A stretch of DNA of 25,877 nt from Pseudomonadota bacterium. GTDB lineage: Bacteria; Pseudomonadota; Alphaproteobacteria; Rhodospirillales; Magnetospirillaceae. Below are positions 1-8,737 of the stretch, piece after piece; the stretch's first letter is position 1; each line of letters begins with the position of its first letter. The notes beneath the pieces are model-generated. The model was not told the origin of the DNA. It made no database searches and worked only from the letters and a program-made list of their open reading frames with translations. The stretch covers positions 1 to 25,877 of the forward strand of contig JAFAAW010000082.1 in assembly GCA_023426365.1 (NCBI GenBank), given 5' to 3'. The translations under genes and the position numbers were made by a program.

Positions 1-969
1 GCCCTAGCGGCGCCCGCCGGGGTGATGCGCTCGGCGCTCGACGCCCGCGCCGCCGAACGCGACCTGCGCGCACCGCTGCTGGCGGCGGCGCTGGTGTTGC
101 TGGCCCTCGACCTGTTGCTGGCGCTGCGGCTGCGCGGATTGCTGCCGGCGGGCACGGCCATCCTCGCCCTGTTGCTGTCGGCGACGGCGCCCGAGGCCCG
201 CGCCGCTGACAATTCCGCCCCGAGGGCGGACGGCGACCATTCCGCCCCACGGGCGGGGGCCGGCGATTTCGCCCTGCGGGCGGGGTTGCAGACCCGGCTG
301 GCCTATGTGCGCACCGGCGATGCCGCCATCGACGGCAAAAGCGCCGCCGGGCTGGCGGCGCTTAGCCGGGTGATCGGCGAACGCTCGACCGCGACCCTGG
401 GCGACCCCATGGCGGTGGATCTGGAACGCGACCCGGTGCTGTTCTTTCCGCTGGTCTATTGGCCGCTGACCGCCGCCCAGCCCCCGCCCAGCCCGGCGGC
501 GGCGGAGCGCCTGAATGCCTATATGCGCGCCGGCGGCCTGATCGTCGTCGATACCGGCGCGCAGGCGGACGCGCTGGGCATGGCCGACGAGACGCGGCTG
601 CGCGCGCTGACCGGCGGGCTGGCCATTCCGCCGCTGGCCCAGGTCACGGAAGACCACGTGCTGACCCGCAGCTTCTATCTGCTCAAGGAACTGCCCGGCC
701 GTTTCGAGGGCGGCGCGGTATGGGTGGCCGACGGCCAGGCGGTCACCAATGACGGCGTGTCGCCGGTGGTGGTGGGCGGCAACGACTGGGCCGGCGCCTG
801 GGCGGTGGACAAGGGCGGACGGCCCATGTTCGCCACCGTGCCGGGCGGCGAACGCCAGCGCGAGCTGGCCTATCGCTTCGGCGTCAATCTGGTCATGTAC
901 GCCCTGACCGGCAATTACAAGGCCGATCAGGTCCACCTGCCCGCCATCATGGAGCGGCTGGGACGATGA
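1..969 (+). CDS. DUF4159-domain membrane protein, 3' part (5' end outside window)
   Basis: The frame is open to the left edge, so the true start lies outside; an internal ATG at 22 should not be taken as the start. The visible part begins with a hydrophobic segment (about residues 20-60 of the visible protein). A short Ala/Pro/Arg linker follows, then a DUF4159-type domain starting near LQTRLAYVRTGD and running to the C-terminus. Known full-length relatives carry an N-terminal BatA-type double-membrane domain and sit in clusters with a MoxR ATPase and a DUF58 protein, which would lie upstream here. The exact function is unknown; the fold resembles a glutamine-amidotransferase-like sensor domain. 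The stop overlaps the next start as ATGA, so the two genes are translationally coupled. The linker is encoded by a three-unit palindromic repeat, reported separately. Confidence 0.85.
   Translation, partial: ALAAPAGVMRSALDARAAERDLRAPLLAAALVLLALDLLLALRLRGLLPAGTAILALLLSATAPEARAADNSAPRADGDHSAPRAGAGDFALRAGLQTRLAYVRTGDAAIDGKSAAGLAALSRVIGERSTATLGDPMAVDLERDPVLFFPLVYWPLTAAQPPPSPAAAERLNAYMRAGGLIVVDTGAQADALGMADETRLRALTGGLAIPPLAQVTEDHVLTRSFYLLKELPGRFEGGAVWVADGQAVTNDGVSPVVVGGNDWAGAWAVDKGGRPMFATVPGGERQRELAYRFGVNLVMYALTGNYKADQVHLPAIMERLGR
213..283 (+). repeat. Three tandem 27-base units, each with a small inverted repeat
   Basis: Three units with a 27-base period each contain a 6-base inverted repeat around a 3-base loop: CCGCCC/GGGCGG at 215-229 and 242-256, and TCGCCC/GGGCGG (one G-T pair) at 269-283. 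They are in frame and encode a degenerate Ser-Ala-Pro-Arg-Ala linker between the membrane segment and the DUF4159 domain. Confidence 0.7.
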
Positions 970-3002
970 CGCAGATGTCCACCATCACCCTGGCGCCGCT
1001 GCTGCCCTGGCCCTGGCTGGCCGGGCTGGCGGTGCTGGCGCTGGCCGTGTGGGGGCTGGCGCTGGCGCGGCGCGCGCGCGGCGCGTGGCTGCGCCTGCTG
1101 CCGCTGGCGGTGCTGCTGCTGGCGCTGCTGGACCCCCGGCTGGTGGCCGAGGACCGCAAGCCGCTGCCCGAGATCGCCCTGGTGGTGGTGGACGACAGCC
1201 CGTCGCAGCGCATCGGCGACCGCCGCGCCCAGACCGAGGCCGCCTTGGCCCAATTGCGCGAGCGGCTGGCCCGCCAGCCCAATCTGGAGGTGCGGGTGGA
1301 GCGGGTCGGCGGCGGCGAGGACGGCACGCGGCTGTTCGCGGCGGCCGAACAGGCGCTGGCCGACGTGCCGCGCCGCCGGCTGGCCGGCGTGGTGATGATC
1401 ACCGACGGCCGCGTCCACGACCTGCCCGCCGACCACGGCGCGGCGCTGGGTGCGCCGCTGCATGCGCTGATCACGGGGGCGCGCGGCGAGCGCGACCGCC
1501 GGTTGGTGGTGACCCGCAGCCCCGGCTATGCCCTGGTGGGCAAGACCGCCACCATCGGCCTCAGGGTCGATGACCCCGGTTTCGACGGCACGGTGGCGGT
1601 CGAGGTGCAGGTGGACGGCCGCCCCTATCTGTCCGCCCCCTTCCCCGCCAACCGCGAGGCCATGATCGAGGTGCCGGTGGGCCATGCCGGCACCACCGTG
1701 GTGGAACTGGCGGCCGAGACCGCCCCGGGCGAGCTTTCGCCCGCCAACAACCGCGCGGCCCTGGGCATTTCCGGCGTGCGCGACCGCCTGAAAGTGTTGC
1801 TGGTGTCGGGCGAACCCCATGCCGGCGAGCGGGCATGGCGCAATCTGCTGAAATCGGACCCGGCGGTGGATCTGGTGCATTTCACCATCCTGCGCCCGCC
1901 GGAAAAGGACGACCGCACCCCCATCCGCGAATTGGCGCTGATCACCTTTCCGGTGCGCGAACTGTTCGAGGAAAAGCTCCACGATTTCGATCTGGTGGTG
2001 TTCGACCGCTATCGCCGCCGCGGCGTGCTGGCCGGCGCCTATTATCAGGCGCTGGTGGAATATGTCAGGCGGGGCGGCGCGCTGCTGGCGGCGGCCGGGC
2101 CGGAATTCGCCGAACCGGGCGGGCTGTACGACTCGCCGCTCGGCGCCGTTCTGCCGGCCGAGCCGACCGGCGAGCTGGTGGACCGGGCCTTCGTGCCCCG
2201 CGTCACCGATCTGGGCCGGCGCCATCCGGTGACGGCGGCGCTGCCCGGCGACGGCCATTGGGGCGAATGGCTGCGCCAGGTGGCGGTGGTGCCCCATCGC
2301 GGCAGCGTGGTGCTGGCCGGGCTCGACGACCGCCCGCTGGTGATCCTGGACAAGGTGGGCGAAGGCCGCGTCGCCCAGGTGCTGTCGGACACCATCTGGC
2401 TGTGGGCGCGCGGCCTGGACGGCGGCGGACCGCACGACGAATTGCTGCGCCGCCTGGCCCACTGGCTGATGAAGGAACCGGAACTGGAGGAGGAATCGCT
2501 GGCCGCCGAGGTCAAGGGCGACCGCCTGGAGGTGGTGCGCCGGTCGCTGGCGCCGCCGCCCGACAGCGTGACCGTCACCACCCCCGACGGCACCAGCCGC
2601 GCGCTGCCGCTTCAGGATCAGGCGGACGGCCGCGCCACCGCCGTCCTGGGGATCGACCAGCCGGGCCTGTGGCGGGTCGAGGACGGCCAGAACACCGCCA
2701 TCGCCGCGGCGGGCACGCTGTCGCCGCTGGAAGACGCGGAGCTTGCCGCCACCGCCGACACCCTGGCGCCGGCGGCCGAGGCCACCGGCGGCTCGGTCCG
2801 CTTCCTGGCCGAGGGCGGCGTGCCGGAAATCCGCAGGGTGGGCGAGAACCGGCCCGCCGCCGGCCGCGACTGGGCCGGGCTGGTGACGCGCGGCGACGCC
2901 ACGGTGACCGGCGTCCGCGAGATTCCGCTGCTGCCCGCGCTGGCCCTGCTGGCGCTGGTCGGCGGCGGCCTGCTGGCCGCCTGGCGGCGCGAGGGACGCT
3001 GA
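966..3002 (+). CDS. Large membrane protein with VWA-like and glutamine-amidotransferase-like regions
   Basis: The start ATG overlaps the upstream stop by four bases. The 678-residue protein has two N-terminal hydrophobic segments (about residues 13-33 and 39-57). An extracytoplasmic region follows that begins like a VWA domain (VVVDDSPSQR near residue 75, MITDGRVHDL near 140). The middle has a region resembling class I glutamine-amidotransferase folds (LVVFDRYRRRG, then a Gly-rich GGALLAAAGPEF stretch). A single C-terminal membrane segment precedes a basic tail. This layout is typical of the uncharacterised last gene of MoxR/DUF58/DUF4159 clusters. It probably forms a membrane complex with the upstream product. 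The biochemical role is unknown, and the VWA and amidotransferase assignments are by eye. Confidence 0.8.
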   Translation: MTQMSTITLAPLLPWPWLAGLAVLALAVWGLALARRARGAWLRLLPLAVLLLALLDPRLVAEDRKPLPEIALVVVDDSPSQRIGDRRAQTEAALAQLRERLARQPNLEVRVERVGGGEDGTRLFAAAEQALADVPRRRLAGVVMITDGRVHDLPADHGAALGAPLHALITGARGERDRRLVVTRSPGYALVGKTATIGLRVDDPGFDGTVAVEVQVDGRPYLSAPFPANREAMIEVPVGHAGTTVVELAAETAPGELSPANNRAALGISGVRDRLKVLLVSGEPHAGERAWRNLLKSDPAVDLVHFTILRPPEKDDRTPIRELALITFPVRELFEEKLHDFDLVVFDRYRRRGVLAGAYYQALVEYVRRGGALLAAAGPEFAEPGGLYDSPLGAVLPAEPTGELVDRAFVPRVTDLGRRHPVTAALPGDGHWGEWLRQVAVVPHRGSVVLAGLDDRPLVILDKVGEGRVAQVLSDTIWLWARGLDGGGPHDELLRRLAHWLMKEPELEEESLAAEVKGDRLEVVRRSLAPPPDSVTVTTPDGTSRALPLQDQADGRATAVLGIDQPGLWRVEDGQNTAIAAAGTLSPLEDAELAATADTLAPAAEATGGSVRFLAEGGVPEIRRVGENRPAAGRDWAGLVTRGDATVTGVREIPLLPALALLALVGGGLLAAWRREGR

Positions 3003-3067
3003 AGCGCGCGCCGCCCCGTCGCCTCCGCCCAAGGCTCATAAGCCGTCCGCGCCGCCAGTTATTACCT

Positions 3068-3097
3068 GTAGATTAACGACCATCGTGCGGATACACT
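3068..3097 (+). promoter_or_regulatory. Possible promoter for the M23 peptidase-bactofilin pair
   Basis: This is a short AT-richer stretch in an otherwise very GC-rich gap. A TACACT hexamer at 3092-3097 could be a -10 element; the candidate -35 (TGTAGA at 3068) is poor. If used, transcription would start near 3104, only about 12 bases before the ATG at 3116, which favours the GTG start at 3149. Confidence 0.25.
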
Positions 3098-3148
3098 GCC
3101 CCCCTGCCAAAGCGCATGACCAATCCGCAACCGACAGGGGAAGTCACA

Positions 3149-4354
3149 GTGGCGGAATGGAAATCCAATCAGCTCTTTGGGGAAGGGCGGCATAGCAGAT
3201 TTCGACGCACGCTGGCGCACGTCCTGCCGGATTGGCAGGTCTTCGTCCGCCGCCGTGACGGTCGTGTCGATCAGTTCACCATCAGGCGCGGGCATCAGCT
3301 CGCGTTGCTGGCCGGTGCCGCCTTGGTGGCGCTATGGGCCGGCATCGCCACCACCAGCCTGGTGCAGCAGCCCAACCACCTCGCCGCCAAGGAGCGCGAG
3401 CTGGAGGAATTGCTGGCCGCCAACCGGGCGGCCCAGGCGCGGCTGAGCTCGGCGGAGAAGCTGGTGGGCGACATCGCCCACGAGGTGGACATCGTCCACG
3501 GCAACCTGCGCACCCTGGCCGAAACCTCCGACAGCTTGGCCAAGGACCCGCCGGGGGCCAAGCTGGCGCGCGGCGGCGCCAAGACCCGCTTGGTGCCCGA
3601 ACCGGCCTATGACGAGGACGGCCAGCCCGGCGGAACCGAAGCCAACGCCATGCGCGAGCAGGTCCGCCGCCTTCAGGACTCGCTGGACCGCCTGCACACC
3701 GCCTATACCCGGGCCGCGCAGCAGACCGCCGACGTCGCCGCCACCCGCATCAGCCAGACCGAGCAGCAGATCTCGCGGCTGGGCATAGATGCCGGCCGGC
3801 TGCTTCAGACCAAGCGCGCGCCCGGCCAGGGCGGCCCGTTCATTCCCGCCCATCCGGGCGACGAGGACCGGCTGGCCATGGGCGCGCTGATGGAGCGCAT
3901 CCAGCATTGGAACGGCGTCAAGGCGGCCATGCAGCGGCTGCCGCTGGCGGTGCCGCTTCGGGGCCAGTTCGACATCAACAGCGGGTTCGGCGCCCGCGTC
4001 GATCCCCTGAACCACCGTTCCGCCATCCACGAGGGCCTGGATTTCGGCGCCCCCATCGGCACCCCGGTCTACGCCACCGGCGAGGGCGTGGTGGTGCTGG
4101 CCCAGTCGTGGGACCGCTACGGCAACACGGTCGAGATCGACCACGGCAACGGCATCACCACGCGCTATGCCCACATGTCGCGCATCAAGGTGAAGACCGG
4201 CCAGCGGGTCAACCGTTCCACCGTGATCGGACTGGTCGGCAACACCGGCCGCTCCACCGGGCCGCACCTGCATTACGAGGTGCGGGTGTCCGACACGCCC
4301 AAGGATCCCATCAAGTTCATCTCGGTAGGTCGCGATGCTCAGAAGGCTCGGTAA
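3149..4354 (+). CDS. M23-family peptidoglycan metallopeptidase (LytM-type), membrane anchored
   Basis: The product is a zinc-dependent endopeptidase expected to cut peptide cross-bridges of peptidoglycan in the periplasm. From the GTG start it has 401 residues: a short cytoplasmic part, one membrane segment (ALLAGAALVALWAGI), a long helical, probably coiled-coil region, then a C-terminal M23 domain. Metal ligands are visible as H294-x3-D298 (HEGLD) and the second histidine of HLH (373-375). I chose GTG at 3149 because AGGGGAAG lies at good spacing before it. An ATG at 3116 in the same frame would add 11 residues but has no clear ribosome site. The 3' end overlaps the bactofilin start by 20 bases. 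M23-bactofilin pairs are known cell-shape modules in alphaproteobacteria. Confidence 0.9.
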   Translation: MAEWKSNQLFGEGRHSRFRRTLAHVLPDWQVFVRRRDGRVDQFTIRRGHQLALLAGAALVALWAGIATTSLVQQPNHLAAKERELEELLAANRAAQARLSSAEKLVGDIAHEVDIVHGNLRTLAETSDSLAKDPPGAKLARGGAKTRLVPEPAYDEDGQPGGTEANAMREQVRRLQDSLDRLHTAYTRAAQQTADVAATRISQTEQQISRLGIDAGRLLQTKRAPGQGGPFIPAHPGDEDRLAMGALMERIQHWNGVKAAMQRLPLAVPLRGQFDINSGFGARVDPLNHRSAIHEGLDFGAPIGTPVYATGEGVVVLAQSWDRYGNTVEIDHGNGITTRYAHMSRIKVKTGQRVNRSTVIGLVGNTGRSTGPHLHYEVRVSDTPKDPIKFISVGRDAQKAR

Positions 4355-4805
4355 GGGTTCGGGATCGGGCGGCTCCTCCAGCCGCGCGTCCATGCCGCTG
4401 TCGGTGATCGGCGCCGATGTTCGCATCGTCGGCGACATCATCACCCAGGGCGAAATGCAGATCGACGGCCAGTTGGACGGCGACATCACCTGCGCCCGGC
4501 TGGTGGTGGGCGAAGGGGCACGGATCGCCGGCACCATCCGCGCCGACAACCTGCGCATCCACGGCCAGTTGAACGGGTCGGTGTTCGCCACGGCGGTGAT
4601 CATCGCCCGCTCGGCCGAAGTGGTCGGCGACATCACCCACGAAACGGTGGAGATCGAGGCCGGCGCCCGCCTGGAGGGGCGGCTGATCCGCAACGCCAAC
4701 GTGGTGACGCCGGCGCTGGAAGCCCCCCGCGCCGCCCCCGAGGCCGAGAACGACGACAGCGCCAACGCCGCCGCCGAGGCGGAAGCCGTCCCTGCCGCCC
4801 AGTAA
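4335..4805 (+). CDS. Bactofilin (polymer-forming cytoskeletal protein, DUF583)
   Basis: This is a 156-residue protein with a short Gly/Ser-rich N-terminus, a right-handed beta-helix core (about residues 17-115) made of repeated hydrophobic rungs such as GDIITQGEMQIDGQLDGDI, and an Ala/Glu-rich flexible C-terminal tail. Bactofilins polymerise without nucleotide and organise cell-wall enzymes at the membrane. The start lies inside the 3' end of the M23 peptidase gene, so the two are coupled, which fits a scaffold recruiting its peptidase. The length and architecture are normal for the family. Confidence 0.93.
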   Translation: MLRRLGKGSGSGGSSSRASMPLSVIGADVRIVGDIITQGEMQIDGQLDGDITCARLVVGEGARIAGTIRADNLRIHGQLNGSVFATAVIIARSAEVVGDITHETVEIEAGARLEGRLIRNANVVTPALEAPRAAPEAENDDSANAAAEAEAVPAAQ

Positions 4806-4855
4806 GCGTCGGCGGACTTGATTCCGCCGCAGGCCGCGCCCACCATGGCAGAGCC

Positions 4856-5824
4856 ATGATCACGCTGTACACCCGCGACGGCCGCCTGCTGAGCGGCAGC
4901 TCCGACATCCTGGGCGCCGACGCCCTGTGGATCGATCTGCTGTCGCCCACGCCCGAGGAGGAAGAGGCGGTCGAACGCCTGGTCGGCGCCGACGTCCCCA
5001 CGCGCGAGGAGATGCAGGAGATCGAGGCGTCCAGCCGGCTGGCGCGCGACGGCAACCGGCTGACCATGACGGCGCCGGTGCTAACCAATTCCACCGGGCA
5101 GAACCCCCAGAACGTGGCGCTGACCTTCATCTTGGTGAACGGCCGGCTGATCACCGTGCGCTACGGCACGCCGCAGGCGGTGGCCGCCTACATGGCGCGG
5201 CTGGAGCGCCCGCATACGCCGGTGACCCAAGCGGGCGAGGTGATGCTGGGACTGATGGAGGCGCTGGTGGACCGCCTGGCCGACGTGCTGGAGCGCATCG
5301 CCGCCGAACAGGACGCCATCTCGCACCGCATCTTCCACCACCCCAACCGTCCCAACCGGCGCGCCCGTTCCAGCTCGCGCGAGCTGGAGCTGATGCTGCG
5401 CACCATCGGCCGCGGCGGCGATCTGCAATCCAAGGCGCACGACACCATCATGGGCCTGCGGCGCATCATCGCCTTCCTGCCCGACGAGGGGCTGGGGCTG
5501 GCGGATGGCCGCGCACGGCTCAAGACCATTGGCCGCGACCTGCAATCGCTGGCGGAATATGCGGGCTTTCTGGCCAACAAGGTGGCGTTCCTGCTGGATG
5601 CCACGCTGGGCATCATCAACATCCAGCAAAACCACATCATCAAGCTGTTTTCGGTGATGGCGGTGCTGCTGATGCCGCCCACGCTGGTGGCCAGCATCTA
5701 CGGCATGAACTTCCACCACATGCCTGAGCTGGACCAGCCCTGGGGCTATCCGGCGGCGCTGGCGCTGATGGTGGTGGCGGCAGTGGTGCCGTTCTGGCTG
5801 TTCAAGCGCAAGGGCTGGATGTAG
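4856..5824 (+). CDS. CorA-type divalent metal ion transporter
   Basis: This 322-residue protein has a large cytoplasmic N-terminal domain, a long helix, and two C-terminal membrane segments. The signature GMN (residues 283-285, in YGMNFHHMPEL) closes the first segment, as in all CorA/ZntB/Mrs2 channels. A short basic tail (FKRKGWM) follows the second. The periplasmic loop HHMPELDQPWG has the acidic character of magnesium-type CorA proteins. Zinc or cobalt as the substrate cannot be excluded from sequence. It lies 50 bases after the bactofilin gene and may be co-transcribed; no functional link is implied. Confidence 0.93.
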   Translation: MITLYTRDGRLLSGSSDILGADALWIDLLSPTPEEEEAVERLVGADVPTREEMQEIEASSRLARDGNRLTMTAPVLTNSTGQNPQNVALTFILVNGRLITVRYGTPQAVAAYMARLERPHTPVTQAGEVMLGLMEALVDRLADVLERIAAEQDAISHRIFHHPNRPNRRARSSSRELELMLRTIGRGGDLQSKAHDTIMGLRRIIAFLPDEGLGLADGRARLKTIGRDLQSLAEYAGFLANKVAFLLDATLGIINIQQNHIIKLFSVMAVLLMPPTLVASIYGMNFHHMPELDQPWGYPAALALMVVAAVVPFWLFKRKGWM

Positions 5825-5934
5825 ACGCGACCCCCGCCGCCGTCGCTGTCGCCGTCGCGGCCGCCGGCCGGAAGGGGACGAGGCGGGACGGCGTCATGGA
5901 GCGCCGCCACCCCGCGCCGTCGGCGATGCCGGAT

Positions 5935-6177
5935 CTACGCCTTGGCGGCGGCCTTGGCCCTGGGCTTCGCCGCCTTGGGCTTGGCCTCCGCCTTGGCCTT
6001 GGGCGCAGCCGTGGGGGCCGCCTTCGACTTGGCCGGGACCTTGGGCTTGGCCGCCTTGGCCGCCGTCACCTGCTGTTCTGCGGCGTACCAGAATTCCTGG
6101 TCGCGGCCGTGGGGGCTGCCCGCGTCCTGCCACAACCGGTAGGCCAAATCCTTGATCTTTTCCTGCTCCGCACTCAT
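5935..6177 (-). CDS. Small DUF2934-domain protein with Lys/Ala-rich tail
   Basis: This 80-residue protein begins MSAEQEKIKDLAYRLWQDAG, and the DUF2934 motif continues through SPHGRDQEFWYAAEQQ. The second half is almost only Ala, Lys and Pro (repeated AKPK/KAAPKAK), like a histone-H1-type tail. ATG at 6177 is preceded by GGGGGAA at suitable spacing. Upstream in-frame codons lack a ribosome site. DUF2934 proteins are small and of unknown function; the basic tail suggests nucleic-acid binding, which is inference. The gene is divergent from the TPR protein gene across a 140-base gap. Confidence 0.85.
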   Translation of the reverse strand: MSAEQEKIKDLAYRLWQDAGSPHGRDQEFWYAAEQQVTAAKAAKPKVPAKSKAAPTAAPKAKAEAKPKAAKPRAKAAAKA

Positions 6178-6317
6178 CGCTCGGTTCCCCCGGGGTGCTG
6201 GTCTCGGATGGCCAAACTGTAGCCCAGGTCGGAGAAGGGAACAATCCCCGTGGGGTTTTGCCCCTTGCACCCCGCGACGAAGACGGGAAAACTCGGGCGG
6301 CCGTTTGGGGGAACGAC

Positions 6318-7697
6318 ATGCACGAGAACAATACCGCCCTGGCCGAGGCGAAAGCGGCGCAGGCCATGGCCGAGGGCGGCCGGATGTGGAATGCCGGCCG
6401 GATCGAAGCCGCCGCCGCCGCCTTTGCCCGCGCCGCCCTGCTGGCGCCGCACATGGCCAAGGCCCATTCCAATCTTGGCGTGGCGTTGCGCCGCCTGGGC
6501 CGGGTCGAGGCCGCGGTATCCAGCTATGGCCGCGCCTTGGCGCTGGAACCGGGCGACGCGGCCCTGCATTCCAACATGGGCAACGCGCTGCGCGCCCTGG
6601 GCCGGCTCGAGGAGGCCGAGGCCCATCTGGCGCGCGCCGCCGCCGCCGCCCCGGACGACCGCTCGTTCGCCTATAATCTGGCGCTGGTTGTCCGCGACCG
6701 CCGCCGCCATGCCGAGGCGCGCGAGCGCATGGCGGCGCTGGCGGCCGCCGATCCCGCCAATATGGAAGTCGCCTGGGACTTGGCGCTGACCGACCTTTAC
6801 CTCAAGGATTACGCGCGCGGCTTCCTGGGCTATGAGGCGCGCTGGGAGCTGGCCCGCACGCCGCGCCGCGACCTGCCCGGACAGCGCTGGCTGCCGGGCA
6901 TGGCGCTGGCCGGCAAGCGGGTGTTGATCGCGGCCGAGCAGGGTTTCGGCGACGCGCTGCAATTCGCCCGCTTCCTGCCCCTGGTCGCCCGCCAGGGCGC
7001 GGAACTGGTGGTGGAATGCCAGCCGGAACTGCTGGACCTGTTCGCCGCCATTCCCGGCGTGGTCCAGGCGGTGCCGAAGCATGCCCCCCTGCCCGCCTAT
7101 GATTTGTGGGCGCCGATGATGAGCCTGGCCTGGCTGCTGGGGGTGACGTGGAAGACCTTGCCGGCCCCCGCCGCCTATCTGGCCCCGCCCGGTCGGCTGG
7201 CGACGCCGCTGGGCCGCCCGCCGGGCACGGCGCTGAACGTCGGCCTGGTGTGGGCGGGCAAGACGGTGCCCCGCGACCGCTCGTGGCCGCTTGCGCTGCT
7301 GCTGCCGCTGATGGAAAACCCGCGCGTCGCGTGGTGGAGCCTGCAGATGGGCGAGCGCGCCGCCGACCTCCAGGCCCTGGGCGCGCAGCATCTGGTCCGC
7401 AATCTGGCGCCCCGCCTCAAGACGTTCGGCGACACCGCCGCCGCCATGGCCGAGATGGACCTGATCGTCACCATCGACAGCGCGCCGACCCATCTGGCCG
7501 CCGCGCTGGGCCGCCCCACCTGGATGCTGCTGCGCTATGTCTCCGACTGGCGCTGGCTGGACGAGGGCGACACCTGCGCGTGGTACCCCACTCTGCGCCT
7601 GTTCCGCCAACCCGCGCCGGACGACTTCACCACCCCGGTGGCGGACATCCGCGCGGCGCTGGATGCGGTCGTCGCCCAGCGCACCGGCCAGGTCTAG
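6318..7697 (+). CDS. TPR protein with glycosyltransferase-like C-terminal domain
   Basis: The product has 459 residues from the ATG at 6318, which follows GGGGGAA at good spacing; a longer in-frame ATG at 6195 has no ribosome site. Residues about 15-150 form three or four tetratricopeptide repeats (AKAHSNLGVALRRLGRVEAA, then ALHSNMGNALRALGRLEEAE). Residues about 200-450 form a domain resembling glycosyltransferase family 9 (heptosyltransferase-like). It contains EQGFGDALQFARF, VGLVWAGK and the terminal motif TIDSAPTHLAAALGRPTW. Proteins of this architecture are common in Rhodospirillales and are thought to act in surface polysaccharide or protein glycosylation. The donor and acceptor are unknown. 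This is the last clear host gene before the phage element. Confidence 0.85.
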   Translation: MHENNTALAEAKAAQAMAEGGRMWNAGRIEAAAAAFARAALLAPHMAKAHSNLGVALRRLGRVEAAVSSYGRALALEPGDAALHSNMGNALRALGRLEEAEAHLARAAAAAPDDRSFAYNLALVVRDRRRHAEARERMAALAAADPANMEVAWDLALTDLYLKDYARGFLGYEARWELARTPRRDLPGQRWLPGMALAGKRVLIAAEQGFGDALQFARFLPLVARQGAELVVECQPELLDLFAAIPGVVQAVPKHAPLPAYDLWAPMMSLAWLLGVTWKTLPAPAAYLAPPGRLATPLGRPPGTALNVGLVWAGKTVPRDRSWPLALLLPLMENPRVAWWSLQMGERAADLQALGAQHLVRNLAPRLKTFGDTAAAMAEMDLIVTIDSAPTHLAAALGRPTWMLLRYVSDWRWLDEGDTCAWYPTLRLFRQPAPDDFTTPVADIRAALDAVVAQRTGQV

Positions 7698-7833
7698 CGC
7701 AACGAGCGCCAAATCTGACGCACAGCCGCGATCTGCCGCCAGTGCGGCGGCGGCCAACCGCACGGAGGTGCGCGCCCGGCGAGGGCCAAACATTAAACGA
7801 GACCATCCTGCGTCATGTTTGACGCTCGATGGG

Positions 7834-8268
7834 CTAGCGTGCAACGCCGGCGCGCTTCTCGCTGGTGCGCAGCCAGCTCATGCCCAGCAGCGAGCCGACC
7901 AGCCCCAGGATGTCGCCGATGCCCATTTCGGGCATGGGCGGCAAGTCCTGCTGCCCCCAGGCCGCCTGCACCCACATGGCGGTGCCGACCACGAAGCGCG
8001 GGATGTAATAGACCGCCAGCGAGGCGGCACACACCCAGCCGATGGCCGGGCGCCAGCCGGCGACGAACACCGACGAACTGGCCGCCTCGATCTTGTTCAA
8101 CTCCACCTGCAACTCGTCGGGGTGCTGCTTGAGCTTCTCCAGCACCGCTTGCGCCTGCAGACGCTCGGCGTCGCTGGTGAACAGGCGGTCGAACACGTTG
8201 CCCAGCGCCTCGATGGGCCTGGCGACGGCCTCGCCGCCCAGGCCCAGAATGCTTCCCAACAGGGACAT
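7834..8268 (-). CDS. 3TM holin (GTA_holin_3TM-type)
   Basis: This 144-residue protein has an amphipathic N-terminus (MSLLGSILGLGGEAVARPIE), a charged helix, and hydrophobic segments around GWRPAIGWVCAASLAVYYIP and IGDILGLVGSLLGMSWL with a weaker one between. This matches the family called holin of 3TMs for gene-transfer release, which permeabilises the inner membrane to let the endolysin reach the wall. The start follows GAGGTGA by five bases. It is the last gene of the phage operon and lies four bases after the hydrolase stop codon. Confidence 0.85.
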   Translation of the reverse strand: MSLLGSILGLGGEAVARPIEALGNVFDRLFTSDAERLQAQAVLEKLKQHPDELQVELNKIEAASSSVFVAGWRPAIGWVCAASLAVYYIPRFVVGTAMWVQAAWGQQDLPPMPEMGIGDILGLVGSLLGMSWLRTSEKRAGVAR

Positions 8269-8272
8269 GGGA

Positions 8273-8737
8273 TCACCTCACGTCGTTGTAGAACAGGTGG
8301 TTGCCGATCTCGGCCGAGGGATCGCGGCCGCGCGCCCAGGCGGGCATCAGGCCGCGCACGTGGTAGTGGGTGGCGCCGCCGGTGCGATCCTCCACGCTGC
8401 CGGCGATGGCGCGCCGGGCGATGCGCAGGCAGATGCGGAACATCCGGTCGCCTTCGTCCACCCGTTCCAGCTTGGCGCGGTTGGGATCGGCCGCGTTCCA
8501 GCAGGAAAACTGCCAGGGCTTGCGGCACACCGTCTCGACCGTGTCGCCCCACCAGCCGCCGCGCTTCACCCGGTTCATGACCACCGCCGCCACCGCCTCG
8601 ATGCCGCGCACCGGCTCGCCGCGCGCTTCGCCCCACAGGGTTCGCGCCAGGATATCGGCGGCGCTGCCGCGCCGCGCGGGAACCGTCTGCGATTCGGCGT
8701 CGGGTTCGGCCTCGACGATCAGGATGGGCGCGCTCAT
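8273..8737 (-). CDS. SleB-type cell wall hydrolase (endolysin)
   Basis: This 154-residue protein matches the Hydrolase_2/SleB family of lytic transglycosylase-like amidases. Conserved features are LWGEARGE (probable catalytic Glu37), VVMNRV, CRKPWQFSCWN and a C-terminal THYHV motif. There is no signal peptide, so passage through the holin is expected. The start overlaps the upstream stop as ATGA. The open frame continues far upstream, but only in antisense to other genes. SleB-type enzymes are the usual endolysins of alphaproteobacterial prophages and gene transfer agents. Confidence 0.88.
   Translation of the reverse strand: MSAPILIVEAEPDAESQTVPARRGSAADILARTLWGEARGEPVRGIEAVAAVVMNRVKRGGWWGDTVETVCRKPWQFSCWNAADPNRAKLERVDEGDRMFRICLRIARRAIAGSVEDRTGGATHYHVRGLMPAWARGRDPSAEIGNHLFYNDVR

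Noticed and set aside
927..3032. 701-residue open frame on the minus strand opposite the large membrane protein gene
   Set aside because: It is Gln/Arg/Gly-rich nonsense composition in the codon shadow of a convincing plus-strand gene; such frames are expected at this GC content.
7810..7825. GCGTCA/TGACGC hairpin after the holin as operon terminator
   Set aside because: Only six base pairs and no U-run in the minus direction.
7698..7833. Left attachment site between the TPR gene and the holin
   Set aside because: No matching direct repeat was found by eye in the right-hand control region, and no tRNA gene is present.
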